A DNA stretch of 64,000 nucleotides from Thermomonas brevis (GCF_014395425.1 NZ_CP060711.1:682001-746000); one strand, 5' to 3'. Numbered from the stretch's first letter, positions 40,886-48,629 are shown. Program-made: numbers and translations. Notes: generated by a model not told the origin, from the sequence alone.

Positions 40886-40949
40886 AAGAGGGGAATCGAA
40901 CGATCCCTACAGCCCTTTCCAGTCAATGATTCCATTCTGAGAACAGAAA

Positions 40950-40971
40950 ATCTACGCACCCATCTACGCGC
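40950..40971. promoter_or_regulatory. Candidate integrase arm-type sites, left end
   Basis: ATCTACGCAC (40950-40959) and ATCTACGCGC (40962-40971) in tandem with a 12-bp period. The exact decamer ATCTACGCAC recurs at 51400-51409 next to the other end. The 287-bp stretch from the repeat to the head-closure gene (40886-41172) otherwise shows no credible gene; an 80-codon open frame (40923-41165) lies over these sites. Confidence 0.55.
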
Positions 40972-41172
40972 AAGATGCGCGGATGCAGGCGGACAGATAC
41001 GAACAGAAAGCCCCCGCCAGCGCACGGCATGACGGGGGCCGATGCTGGCCGGGATCGCCCGCGACCAGCGATGCCCCATTGCGGGGCGGCGCCGATTTCT
41101 TCACGCCAGCTCGGCACGCTGGCGGCGTTCGGGATCGAGGTCATCGCGCGGCCCGATACGCCCATCCCCGCG

Positions 41173-41496
41173 CTATTCCAATCGCTTGACGTACAGCAGC
41201 AGCTCCCGATTCCGGGTGCGGATGTTCTGCGCGCTCACGATCTCGAACGCCTCGCCATCGACCAGCACCCGGTGGCGCGCGTTCACGCCGTCACGCCAGC
41301 GCATGGTGACCTTCGCGGCAATCTCGCTCTGCGCCTCAGCTGCGGCGATGAACTCGCGGCCCAGTAGCGGCTCGACCTTGGCGAACGCCTCGGCATAGGT
41401 GGACCAGGCCGTCACGATCTCGCCGTCCGGGCCGCGCGTGGTGGTCATGCTCTGGAGCTGGATCTTGGTGTTCAGCTCTTGCGCAGTGAATGCCAT
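41173..41496 (-). CDS. Phage head closure / head-tail adaptor protein
   Basis: A 107-residue protein (MAFTAQELNTKIQLQSMTTTRGPDGE) with the compact beta-barrel pattern of SPP1 gp16/HK97 gp7-type stoppers: IQLQSM..GEIVTAWSTYAEAFAKVEPLLGREFIAA, EIAAKVTMRWRDGVNARHRVLVDGEAFEIVSAQN. It seals the filled head and provides the surface to which a tail docks, the part that would meet a helper tail. It is the last gene of the head cassette, 10 bp after terL. The ATG at 41496 follows a CCCGAATGG stretch with little Shine-Dalgarno. Confidence 0.8.
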   Translation of the reverse strand: MAFTAQELNTKIQLQSMTTTRGPDGEIVTAWSTYAEAFAKVEPLLGREFIAAAEAQSEIAAKVTMRWRDGVNARHRVLVDGEAFEIVSAQNIRTRNRELLLYVKRLE

Positions 41497-41506
41497 TCGG
41501 GGTTCC

Positions 41507-43105
41507 TCAGACAAAGGCCAGCCCGCGGCTGGCGTAGGGGTCAACAGGGGCGGCCTCGGCTTGCTGCCAGCGGCCGATGGCCATGCATGCGGCGACCACG
41601 CCGTCGATGCGCTCGGTGCTCTTCGCCTTGCTCGGCTTGAGGTTGCCGGCGGGGTCGGTCTCAACGGTCACGTTGGAGACCATCCAGCGCAGCACCGGGT
41701 TGCCGTCGTGCAGCAGCTCGCGGCCGACGATGCGGCGCTCCAGCTCGCGCGAAGGCCCTGCCATCGATGCGAAGCCCTGCCCGAAGCCGACCAGGGCAAG
41801 GCCATCGCCGGCCAGCTGCGTGGTCAGCTGCGTGGCGTTCCATCGATCGAATGCCACCTCGCGCAGCTGGTAGCGCTCGGCCAGCTCCCCGATGTCGCGG
41901 CGGATGTAGTCGTAGTCGGTCACCGCGCCCGGCGTGGCGGTAATCAGGCCCTGCGCGACCCATTGGTCGTAGGGCACGCGGTCGCGCCGCACGCGCTCGC
42001 GGATGGTGTCCTCGGGAATCCAGAAATGCGGCTTCAGGATGAGCTTGTCGCCGACGTGGAAAGCGAGCACGAACGCGGACAGGTCGGTCGTGCTGGCCAA
42101 GTCCAGGCCGGCCCAGCACTCGCGCCCCTGTAGCTCTGGCAGTTCGCCGCGGCAGCCGTCCCAGGCATCCATCGCCAGCCAGCGGGAATCCTGCTCAGTC
42201 CACTGATTCAGCAGCAGCCGACGGAAGCTGTTTTCGTAGGCCGGCGTCGCCTGCGCCTTGGCGCATTCCTGCTCGAAGTAGTCGCGTTGCACGGTGATCC
42301 CGTAGCCCGGATGCGCCTTCGCCCAGGTGGCCGGATCCTTCCAGTCGTCATCCTCGTCTGCAGCGAACAGCACCGGCAGGAAGCTGGGGTCATCGATGAT
42401 TCCGTCGCGCACCTTGCGCGCGTGCTCCCACAGCTCATAGCAGAGCGAATGCCGGTCATAGCCCGCGGTCGTGGTGACCACGGTCAACGGTTGCCGGCGT
42501 GCGCCGGTGCTGGTGACCAGCGTGTCCCACAGCTCGCGCCCAGGCCAGCAGTGCAGCTCATCCGCGCCGATGTAGTGGCAATTCAGGCCGTGCTTCGTGT
42601 AGGCGTCGGAAGACAGCACGCGGTAGCTGCTGCCCATCTCCGGCAGCGTGATCGCGTTCTTGAACACGTCGGCCCTGCTCAGCAGCTCGGGCTCGGCCTC
42701 CACCATCTGGCGGGCGATGTCGAAGCACAGGCGCGCTTGCTCCCGGTCGGCTGCAGCATTGATGACCTGCGCGCCCGGCTCGCCATCCGCGAATGCGGCA
42801 TACAGCGCCAGGCCGGCGGCGAGCGTGGTCTTGCCGGCCTTCCGTGGAACCGCGATGAAGGCGGTGCGGTAGCGGCGCGTTCCGTCGGCACGCTTCCAGC
42901 CGAACAGCGGTCGGACGATGCGGTCGGCCTGCCACTCAGCCAGGACGAACGGCTGCCCGCGCCATTCGCCGGTAGTGTGGGTCAGGCACTCGGCGAAGAA
43001 TGCGACGGCGCGCTCCGCAGCGGCCTCGTCGTACCAGTAGCCCAATGCGTGCGCATTGCGACCGCCTGCCCGGCGCTTACGCGGCGAAGAATCGGGCTTT
43101 GCCAC
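41507..43105 (-). CDS. terL: Terminase large subunit (HK97-type)
   Basis: 532 residues with GTG start at 43105, chosen because GGAGG stands 6 bp upstream. ATPase Walker A is AVPRKAGKTTLAAG (about 90-103), Walker B YIGADELH, motif III VVTTTAG, and the RNase H-like nuclease begins at AGLDLASTTDLSAF with later VAFDRWNATQL and KSTERIDGVVA. All motifs appear intact. The enzyme would cut and pump DNA into the prohead. The start overlaps terS by 29 bp. An upstream ATG/GTG at 43144 is also in frame. Confidence 0.93.
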   Translation of the reverse strand: MAKPDSSPRKRRAGGRNAHALGYWYDEAAAERAVAFFAECLTHTTGEWRGQPFVLAEWQADRIVRPLFGWKRADGTRRYRTAFIAVPRKAGKTTLAAGLALYAAFADGEPGAQVINAAADREQARLCFDIARQMVEAEPELLSRADVFKNAITLPEMGSSYRVLSSDAYTKHGLNCHYIGADELHCWPGRELWDTLVTSTGARRQPLTVVTTTAGYDRHSLCYELWEHARKVRDGIIDDPSFLPVLFAADEDDDWKDPATWAKAHPGYGITVQRDYFEQECAKAQATPAYENSFRRLLLNQWTEQDSRWLAMDAWDGCRGELPELQGRECWAGLDLASTTDLSAFVLAFHVGDKLILKPHFWIPEDTIRERVRRDRVPYDQWVAQGLITATPGAVTDYDYIRRDIGELAERYQLREVAFDRWNATQLTTQLAGDGLALVGFGQGFASMAGPSRELERRIVGRELLHDGNPVLRWMVSNVTVETDPAGNLKPSKAKSTERIDGVVAACMAIGRWQQAEAAPVDPYASRGLAFV

Positions 43106-43481
43106 GCTCGACCTCCGGGGCCTTGTCGGTGGTGATCCGCGCACGCGCGCTCGGGGTCATGCCCAGCTCGCCCATGAGCTGGCGCAGCTGCCCCACCATG
43201 CTCATCGAAGCGCCGCCGGCCTTCACCGCCTCCAGGTAGGCCACGAACGTCTCGCAGTAGGTCGCCAGCAGGTCGCGGTCGGATTGCTTCAAGACGCCGG
43301 CCGTTGCCAGCATCGGCGCCAGGCGCGCCCAGTGAGGCGTGGCGGCTTGGCTCAGCCATTCCGGCGGTGACGTATCAGCCGGGCCCGTGTCGGGCTCCTG
43401 CGTATTTACAGGACGCTTGCCGGCGTTCCCGTTCAACAGCCGCAGCGCGGCAGGCTTCGGGCGCTGCCCTCGGGTCGCCAT
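43077..43481 (-). CDS. terS: Terminase small subunit, P27 family
   Basis: A 134-residue protein beginning MATRGQRPKPAALRLLNGNAGKRPVN, the typical P27-family start (RGRKP..LRxLxGNPGKRPLN). A helical region follows (LLATYCETFVAYLEAVKAGG) and a C-terminal SARARITTDKAPEVERGKARFFAA. It selects the DNA to be packaged by binding the element's cos region, so its specificity would determine that the satellite rather than the helper is packaged. It lies between HNH (2-bp gap) and terL (29-bp overlap). Confidence 0.9.
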   Translation of the reverse strand: MATRGQRPKPAALRLLNGNAGKRPVNTQEPDTGPADTSPPEWLSQAATPHWARLAPMLATAGVLKQSDRDLLATYCETFVAYLEAVKAGGASMSMVGQLRQLMGELGMTPSARARITTDKAPEVERGKARFFAA

Positions 43482-43482
43482 C

Positions 43483-43929
43483 TCAGCGCTCCCTGAGACC
43501 GGCAATGCGCGGCCGTGCGTGTGAAGGGGGGCGGGCGTGCCGTGGCGATGAACCCTCCAGCGATTTTTCCTCGCGGTTCCACGGGTGATTCGGGTCAAGC
43601 GGCATGCCGTTGGCGTCGCAGCCCTTCATGCGCCGCGCGCGCCCGCTCTGGCGCTCCCTGGTGCGCTTGGAGTGGCACGGCTTGCACAGGCTGGATAGCT
43701 CTTCGCCGATGACGTTCCGGCTGGTGTCGTCGGTGTTGTGGTCCACCTCCATCGCCGGCGCGCCGCAGTCCTCGCACAGCGGGAAGCGCTCCAGCTGCGC
43801 CTTGCGGATGGCGCGCCACTGGGCCGATCCGGTATGCAGGAACCGGCCGCGCTGGCGCTGGTTCCCCTGGTCGCGGACGGTGGCGTCAGACGGTCGGCGC
43901 GGGCGATGCGTCGGCAGCTTGGCGGGCAT
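43483..43929 (-). CDS. HNH endonuclease of the packaging module
   Basis: A 148-residue protein with zinc-binding cysteine pairs and an HNH core: LCEDCGAPAMEVDHNTDDTSRN..LSSLCKPCHSKRT (about residues 57-100). In HK97-like phages an HNH protein encoded beside terS/terL is required for cos cleavage by the terminase, which indicates cos-type packaging here (family knowledge). Its start lies 44 bp inside the portal gene, and a basic, Arg/Pro-rich C-terminal tail (PPSHARPRIAGLRER) follows the core. The ATG at 43929 is taken over an in-frame start farther into portal. Confidence 0.88.
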   Translation of the reverse strand: MPAKLPTHRPRRPSDATVRDQGNQRQRGRFLHTGSAQWRAIRKAQLERFPLCEDCGAPAMEVDHNTDDTSRNVIGEELSSLCKPCHSKRTRERQSGRARRMKGCDANGMPLDPNHPWNREEKSLEGSSPRHARPPSHARPRIAGLRER

Positions 43930-45070
43930 GGTCAATTCCCTCAACGGTGGGCAGGTTTTCCAGACGGCGGGCCTCGCTGGGCAGCAGCCATCCGGCATCG
44001 ATGCCGCTGGCATAGAAATCGGCGCGGCTCTTGGCATCGCCCCGCAGCAGGCCCTCGACGCTGTGCTCGGCGAACAGTTGCTTGCGGGCCAGCGGCGGCA
44101 GCAGCGCGCGGGAAATGGCTTGCTCCCACATGACCAGCCAGCGGCGCAGGGTCATGGTCACGAACACGCGCGACATCTCCACGCTGTTGCTGAAGTTGCC
44201 GTGTCGCAGGTCGCCGATCATCGTGGGCGGCACGCGGTAGATGCGGGCCACCTGCTCGACGCTGAACTGCTGGGCCGCGATCCACTGGGCATCCTCCAGG
44301 CTCATGCCCACCTGCTGGTAGGTCAGCCCGTTCTCCAGGATGGCGGTCTTGCCGGCGTTGTCGGTGCCCGTGAACTGTGAGCGCCAGGACGTGGCCAGGC
44401 GCTGCAAGCTCTCGGCCGTCATCTGGTGCGGGGTCTGGAGCACGCCGGACAGGCGCGCGCCGTTGGCGAACGTCTTGCCGCCGTGCTGCTGCTGGGCATT
44501 GGCCAGGCCGATGGTCTCGCGCGCGATCTGGATCCGGCTGCGGCCGGTGATCCCGTTCTCGCTGCGGTCCTTGAGGTGCAGCACCTCATCCTGCAGCAGC
44601 CGGCGCACGCGGCCATTGTCTTCGTTCACGTCATAGGCGATGCGCCCGCTGGGCAGCTTGAGCACCGTGACGCGGCCGGGGTGGATCGGGGTCAGCGCCT
44701 CGACGTTGCCGGCGCCGTCCCAATGGATTTCCGCGTAGGCATTGCCGCGCAGCAGGACCGCGGCGGTCATCTGCTCCCGGAACTCCAGCGCAGTCTGCAG
44801 CTCGTTCGGCTGGTGGTGGAGCACGCCATACAGCGGGTGATCCGTCGCCTTTTCCCGATCCTCGCCCTTGCGGCGGTACAGGTGCAGCGGCAGCGTGCCG
44901 ATGGTTTCGGCGATGGCCTGCACACTGGCGAAGCATGCCGAAATGCTCTCTGCGGTCTCCGGCGTGATCGTGTCGCCGGTGGCGGTGGTGGCGATGCCGA
45001 ACAGCTGGGCGGTCACCGGATCGGCGATGCTGCTGCGGGTTTCGGTGCTTCGGCTCCAGGGCCACTTCAT
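43886..45070 (-). CDS. Phage portal protein (HK97 family)
   Basis: 394 residues. The N-terminal portion SISACFASVQAIAETIGTLPLHLYRR and the central LLRGNAYAEIHWDGAGNVEALTPIHPGRV, with later FSVEQVARIYRVPPTMIGDL and NFSNSVEMSR, are classic HK97-type portal motifs. It forms the dodecameric vertex through which DNA enters. The ATG overlaps the protease stop by 4 bp (45067-45070), showing translational coupling. The length is near the usual 400. Confidence 0.94.
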   Translation of the reverse strand: MKWPWSRSTETRSSIADPVTAQLFGIATTATGDTITPETAESISACFASVQAIAETIGTLPLHLYRRKGEDREKATDHPLYGVLHHQPNELQTALEFREQMTAAVLLRGNAYAEIHWDGAGNVEALTPIHPGRVTVLKLPSGRIAYDVNEDNGRVRRLLQDEVLHLKDRSENGITGRSRIQIARETIGLANAQQQHGGKTFANGARLSGVLQTPHQMTAESLQRLATSWRSQFTGTDNAGKTAILENGLTYQQVGMSLEDAQWIAAQQFSVEQVARIYRVPPTMIGDLRHGNFSNSVEMSRVFVTMTLRRWLVMWEQAISRALLPPLARKQLFAEHSVEGLLRGDAKSRADFYASGIDAGWLLPSEARRLENLPTVEGIDHARQAADASPAPTV

Positions 45071-45597
45071 CGGACGGTCTCCAGCCAGTAGTGCAGCAGC
45101 GCCAGCTGGCTTTCAAGCTGGCGGCTGCGGACGCTCACTTCGGTTTCGCCGTAGGCCGGCCAGCTCTGCACCACGCTGATTTCCCGCAGCTCGACGTTGC
45201 GCAGCTCGCGCAGGTCGCCGCTCCAGGTGTCGCCGCCGTCGTGAACACGGAAGCCGAAAGACATGCCGCCCAGGTCGCCACGCTCGGCGAGCGCAGCCAG
45301 GTCACGGCCCTTTTGCGTGTCCGGCAGGGTCAGTTCGAAGGCCAGGCCGTCGGCATCCTCCCACAGCGTGAGCGTGCCGGAGCGGGTGCGGCCCAGGACT
45401 GCGGCGGGGTCATGGTCGGCCAGCGCGAGAATGTCGGCCCCAGACGCAAGCGAGGCCGTGAAGGCCCCGCGTGCGATCTTTTCCCGGAAGCTGCCGACGC
45501 GCGTCTCGCTGCCGAACTTGGCGACGTACCCGACCAGCTTCCGGCCGCTGGCGCGAAGCTCAGCGGCCTGCCGGCGCTCGATGTCAGAGCGCGACAT
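45067..45597 (-). CDS. Prohead protease (HK97-type)
   Basis: 176 residues. The catalytic histidine is in LADHDPAAVLGRTRSGTL (about residue 64) and the serine in LGGMSFGFRV (about 112), both features of the herpesvirus-like assembly proteases. It would mature the capsid precursor by removing its delta domain. The start lies 14 bp within the capsid gene and the stop overlaps portal by 4 bp. An earlier in-frame ATG would run far into the capsid gene and is rejected. Confidence 0.92.
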   Translation of the reverse strand: MSRSDIERRQAAELRASGRKLVGYVAKFGSETRVGSFREKIARGAFTASLASGADILALADHDPAAVLGRTRSGTLTLWEDADGLAFELTLPDTQKGRDLAALAERGDLGGMSFGFRVHDGGDTWSGDLRELRNVELREISVVQSWPAYGETEVSVRSRQLESQLALLHYWLETVR

Positions 45598-46819
45598 CGC
45601 TCGCCACCACGAACGCCTTGGGGTGGCGCACCGCGGTATCGACCGTGGCCATCGCCCGGACCAGCACGCCGCCGCGGGCATAGGCCACGGAATCGAACGG
45701 GTTGACCAGGATGTCCAGCTCGGACCAGATGCCCAGCAGCACCTGCGACCAATCGCCCAGGATCAGCTGGCCGGTGTCCGGCGTACCGGTCACCACGGGA
45801 ACCTGGTTGGTCACATGGACCGGCAGGTCGGCCATCTTGCCGGCTTCCATGAGGTAGCCCGCGATGCCGGTGGCCTTGAGCGTGCTGGCGAGCTTGGTCT
45901 TGACCTGCGGCGAGGTCAGCCAATGCGCTGCCTCCGCGTTGGCGATCTCCAGCTTTTCCAGCATCTCCAGCACGTTCGCCCAGCTCAGGGTGGACAGGTT
46001 CGCGGTCTGGATGCCGACGGTGCTCAGCAGGCCGACCGGTTCATTCGTGCCGCCGCCGTCGATCAGCGCACCATCGATCGCCTGAGCGATCTGGAACGCC
46101 ATGTCATCGCGCAGCAGCTGCTCGATGTCCGGGCTGCTCTGCTGGATGAGCTGGCGGCTCATCTCGCTGATGCCGCCGACGTGCTTCGGGCTCAGGCCGA
46201 CGCTGCCGAATGTCATGTCCGACGCACTGAGGTTGCTGCCTTCCGCAACCCAGCCGGTGGTGGTGGAACTGCCGTGCTTCGGGATACTCAGGTCGCCGCT
46301 CAGGCCGGACAGCACGCGCACGCCCAGCTGGCGGGCCAGCAGACGATTGCGCAGCGGCTGGATGTAGTCGGCCGGGCGGTGGTCGGTCGGCACGATCTGG
46401 CCGGCGCTGGTGGTGGTGTTGACGCGGGTCTCCAGGGCGCGCATCGGCACCAGGATGCCCTGCGCCTTGCGGCCACTGCGGCGCTCGGCTTCGGCGTGGT
46501 ATTCGGCTTCGGCGCCGGTCAGCTGGCGGCCTTCCATCTGCGCGCGAATCACGCTCAGGATGGAAACGCGGCTCTCCAGATCGGCCATCGAACGCTCACC
46601 ACCGCCGACACGCTCGCCGCCCATGCGGCGCTCGGCATCGGCCAGGAACGTGGCGCGGGCTTCGTCGGCCTCCAGCGCGGTGATCTCGCCCTTGATGGTG
46701 TCGAAGCTGGCGGACTCTTCCGCCGTGAGGGAACGCTTTTCGCCCTCGGCCTTGGCGACCAGGGCACGGGCTGCGGCGACCTTGGACGCCTTGGCCTCGC
46801 GGATTGCTTGCAGGTTCAT
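45584..46819 (-). CDS. Major capsid protein (HK97 fold)
   Basis: 411 residues. The first ~110 form a helical delta/scaffold-like domain (MNLQAIREAKASKVAAARALVAKAEGEKRSLTAEE). A mature capsid domain follows with TSAGQIVPTDHRPADYIQPL, GWVAEGSNLSASDMTFGSVGLSPKHVGGISEMSRQLI and GTPDTGQLILGDWSQVLLG, standard HK97-capsid motifs. The ATG at 46819 has CCGGAG 8 bp upstream. It opens the coupled head cassette, preceded by the 0.8-kb repeat-rich region, which should hold the late promoter. Confidence 0.94.
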   Translation of the reverse strand: MNLQAIREAKASKVAAARALVAKAEGEKRSLTAEESASFDTIKGEITALEADEARATFLADAERRMGGERVGGGERSMADLESRVSILSVIRAQMEGRQLTGAEAEYHAEAERRSGRKAQGILVPMRALETRVNTTTSAGQIVPTDHRPADYIQPLRNRLLARQLGVRVLSGLSGDLSIPKHGSSTTTGWVAEGSNLSASDMTFGSVGLSPKHVGGISEMSRQLIQQSSPDIEQLLRDDMAFQIAQAIDGALIDGGGTNEPVGLLSTVGIQTANLSTLSWANVLEMLEKLEIANAEAAHWLTSPQVKTKLASTLKATGIAGYLMEAGKMADLPVHVTNQVPVVTGTPDTGQLILGDWSQVLLGIWSELDILVNPFDSVAYARGGVLVRAMATVDTAVRHPKAFVVASDVAL

Positions 46820-46961
46820 CGATGAACTCCGGGTGTGTGTTGACGGGATTCCCGGATAGACCAATTACGCGCGCCCGCAAGGGTCTGCAAACATCGGATA
46901 CCGGCGGTCACGCACGGACGCGAACCGATGTTGGCGATGGGCGGAAATGCGCGAAAGCGGG

Positions 46962-47373
46962 CACGCGTCGGTCACGCGTCGGTCACGCGTGACAGCAGCG
47001 ATGCCATGCACGAATCGTTCAACGTGACGTGCACGTGACGTGCAGGCTAGCGTGCTACTAGCACCGATTCCGCGTGCTACCAGCACCGGTTCCGATGCTA
47101 TGAGCATCGCCGGGTGCCGCGGGGCAGATTCGCCGAGCGTTCGGCGAGCGTTCGGCGAATGCGCTCGATTCCGTGACATGGGCATGCCCAGGCATGCGGC
47201 CACAGCAAAACCCAGCGGGTTCGAAACAGAAACCCAGCGGAAACCCAGTGGGTTTTGATGCCGCCGCGCGGCAGATTCCGGCGCGACGCTGAAGGGGCTT
47301 GCGAGGGCCTTGCGAGGGGCTCACCGGAAGGCTTGCGGGAAGGCTTTCGGGAAGGCTTTCGGCAGGCCGGCGG
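46962..47373. repeat. Ladder of 11/12/22-bp tandem repeats in the satellite non-coding region
   Basis: Consecutive unrelated tandem repeats with near-equal periods: CACGCGTCGGT x2 plus a partial third (46962-46994); CGTGACGTGCA x2 (47023-47044); a 22-bp unit CGTGCTACTAGCACCG.. x2 plus a diverged third (47051-47115), each with a GTGCTA-TAGCAC palindrome; CGAGCGTTCGG x2 (47134-47155); AAACCCAGCGG at 47208, 47230 and, diverged, 47241 (22- and 11-bp steps); and a 12-bp GAAGGCTTTCGG-type array of three clear (47327-47362) and several degenerate copies from 47291. No convincing gene covers this region. Confidence 0.85.
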
Positions 47374-47462
47374 TTCTCTGTCCGAGCATTCGGCCGCCGT
47401 GGAGCTGGAGCATGTGAGGCAAGGCAGATCAAGAACAACGCCCCCTTGGTAACCATATCTGT

Positions 47463-47599
47463 GTAGTCGATTTGACTACCGCGAATCTCGGAAAAGGGGC
47501 TTTGCGGTAGTCGATTTGACTACCGCGAACCCGATTTTCGGCTTGATTTCCTTGCCCTCTGTAGTCAATTTGACTACCGCCTGTAGTCGATTTGACTAC
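47463..47599. repeat. Four palindromic iterons GTAGTC-N5-GACTAC
   Basis: Copies at 47463-47479, 47507-47523, 47561-47577 and 47583-47599, each GTAGTCGATTTGACTAC (third copy has AATTT in the centre), followed in all four by CGC. Start-to-start distances are 44, 54 and 22 bp. Copy 2 has a 9-bp palindrome arm (GCGGTAGTC). They lie directly beyond the 3' end of the winged-helix gene. The intervening sequence is AT-richer than its surroundings. They look like binding sites of a dimeric initiator or repressor. Confidence 0.9.
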
Positions 47600-47608
47600 C
47601 GCGAAAAA

Positions 47609-48019
47609 TCACGCCGCGTCCTTTTGGTCATCGGGCCGCCAACGCATGTAGGCCTTCGACGCGGTAGATCCAGGCGCGATGTCCGGCTCGTTTTCCAGCC
47701 GATAGCTTGTCGCATGCGGAGTCTTGCGACTGAATCCGCCAGGCGTGTGGACTCGAATCCAGCCGCGCTCCAGCAGGTCGGCGAACGCTGCCTGTACCGG
47801 CTTCTGGCTGAGCCCCAGCCGCGCCATCGCCTCACGGACGCTCAGAAACACGACATTGCCCTCGCTGGGCCGATACAGCGCCCGCATTTCCACCAGCAGG
47901 GCGCGACCGTTCGGGCTCAGTGTTCGCCAGGCCGGCGACTGCAATTCGTGACGGTACAGCCGGACATGCGCCTCTGAGCTTGAGCGTCCTTTTTGCTTCC
48001 GCCGCTTAATGTTCGACAT
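47609..48019 (-). CDS. Winged-helix DNA-binding protein, candidate replication initiator
   Basis: A 136-residue basic protein. Residues 25-90 (LQSPAWRTLSPNGRALLVEMRALYRPSEGNVVFLSVREAMARLGLSQKPVQAAFADLLERGWIRVH) form a helix-turn-helix plus wing of the kind seen in phage and plasmid replication proteins. The N-terminus is strongly basic (MSNIKRRKQKGRSS). Four iterons begin 10 bp past its stop codon, so it is the obvious candidate to bind them. It could instead be a repressor of the late operon. AGGGAA precedes the ATG. No helicase or primase domain is fused. Confidence 0.75.
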   Translation of the reverse strand: MSNIKRRKQKGRSSSEAHVRLYRHELQSPAWRTLSPNGRALLVEMRALYRPSEGNVVFLSVREAMARLGLSQKPVQAAFADLLERGWIRVHTPGGFSRKTPHATSYRLENEPDIAPGSTASKAYMRWRPDDQKDAA

Positions 48020-48031
48020 GCCGTTCCCTTG

Positions 48032-48057
48032 GCGGGGCAGTGCTACACTGGCCCCGC
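48032..48057 (+). promoter_or_regulatory. Extended -10-like promoter within an interrupted palindrome
   Basis: GCGGGGCAGTG-CTA-CACTGGCCCCGC (one extra base in the right arm). The plus strand contains TGCTACACT (48041-48049), an extended -10 match. It lies 13 bp upstream of the winged-helix gene start on the other strand. It may be an operator for that gene or a promoter reading toward the hairpin at 48084. Confidence 0.45.
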
Positions 48058-48083
48058 ATTCGATGCCCTCGATGCGCTCTCAG

Positions 48084-48114
48084 AAAGCCCAGCCGTTCGC
48101 CGCGGTTGGGCTTT
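48084..48114. terminator. Terminator-like hairpin
   Basis: AAAGCCCA..TGGGCTTT with an imperfect inner GCCG/CGGT extension, 4 bp past the stop of the minus-strand gene at 48118. Stem ends are flanked by AGA and CGCTTA, so it may act on both strands. Together with the promoter-like element at 48032 it would define a short plus-strand RNA. Confidence 0.6.
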
Positions 48115-48117
48115 CGC

Positions 48118-48333
48118 TTATTCGCCGTTCGACTCGACCTCGGCCAGCAGCGCCGAAAGCTCACGCATGGCGTTCTCTGCCCGGCCGACTGCGATCTGCA
48201 TGTCGTGCGCGGGCGACCCGAACTCAGCGATTGCAGGCTGCGCCATCGACACGCCGAACATGCATTCGCCGGCATGGCCAGCAGCTGCCTTCAGGCGATT
48301 CCACTGCGCTTCGGTCAGGGTGATGGCCCTCAC
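48118..48333 (-). CDS. Small satellite protein of unknown function
   Basis: 71 residues from a GTG start (VRAITLTEAQWNRLKAAAGHAGE..), whose GTGA overlaps the connector stop by 4 bp. The sequence is largely helical with one cysteine and an acidic C-terminus (LLAEVESNGE). I do not recognise it. Coupling to the connector gene suggests a shared role in the same operon. A hairpin terminator follows it. Confidence 0.7.
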   Translation of the reverse strand: MRAITLTEAQWNRLKAAAGHAGECMFGVSMAQPAIAEFGSPAHDMQIAVGRAENAMRELSALLAEVESNGE

Positions 48334-48629
48334 GCCGCGATCCCCGTCTCGCGCCGGTACGGCCTCAGCAGCGACTCGGCGCGCGCGCGGCGGATGTTGC
48401 TTTCCTCCGGCGGCATCTGGTCGCTCATCGTCTGCCCCAGAAACATGATCGCGACCTTGATGTCGGTCGGCACCGGGTTCGGATCGAACTCGACCGCGAT
48501 GTCGAATCCGACGAACTTCGATGCCTCCAGCTCGGCGGCGTCCAGGTGGGACTGGAGTACCGCATCCAGTTCGACGCTCTGGGCCTCGCGCAGCATGGCG
48601 CGGTAGTCGGCAAGCAACACGATGCTCAT
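48330..48629 (-). CDS. gp6-like head-tail connector protein
   Basis: A 99-residue helical protein: SVELDAVLQSHLDAAELEASKFVGFDI near residue 18, then VPTDIKVAIMFLGQTMSDQMPPEESNIRRARAESLLRPYR, the pattern of HK97 gp6-type connectors (helical pair, basic end with LLxPYR). These form the ring between portal and head-closure protein. Its place outside the head cassette, in the early-type operon with the AlpA-like gene, is unusual. The start overlaps that gene by 4 bp and the stop overlaps the next by 4 bp. Confidence 0.75.
   Translation of the reverse strand: MSIVLLADYRAMLREAQSVELDAVLQSHLDAAELEASKFVGFDIAVEFDPNPVPTDIKVAIMFLGQTMSDQMPPEESNIRRARAESLLRPYRRETGIAA

Noticed and set aside
40923..41165. 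An 80-codon frame at the left end of the satellite
   Set aside because: It covers the candidate integrase arm sites, shows no family motif and its codon pattern is not like neighbouring genes.
47058..47456. A 132-codon frame within the repeat ladder
   Set aside because: Its product is a translation of the short repeats (PESLPASLPVS.. and similar), and no ribosome-binding site is visible.
47463..47599. Iteron array as a CRISPR
   Set aside because: Units are only 17-21 bp and spacers are 5 to 37 bp of varied length; no cas gene is near.
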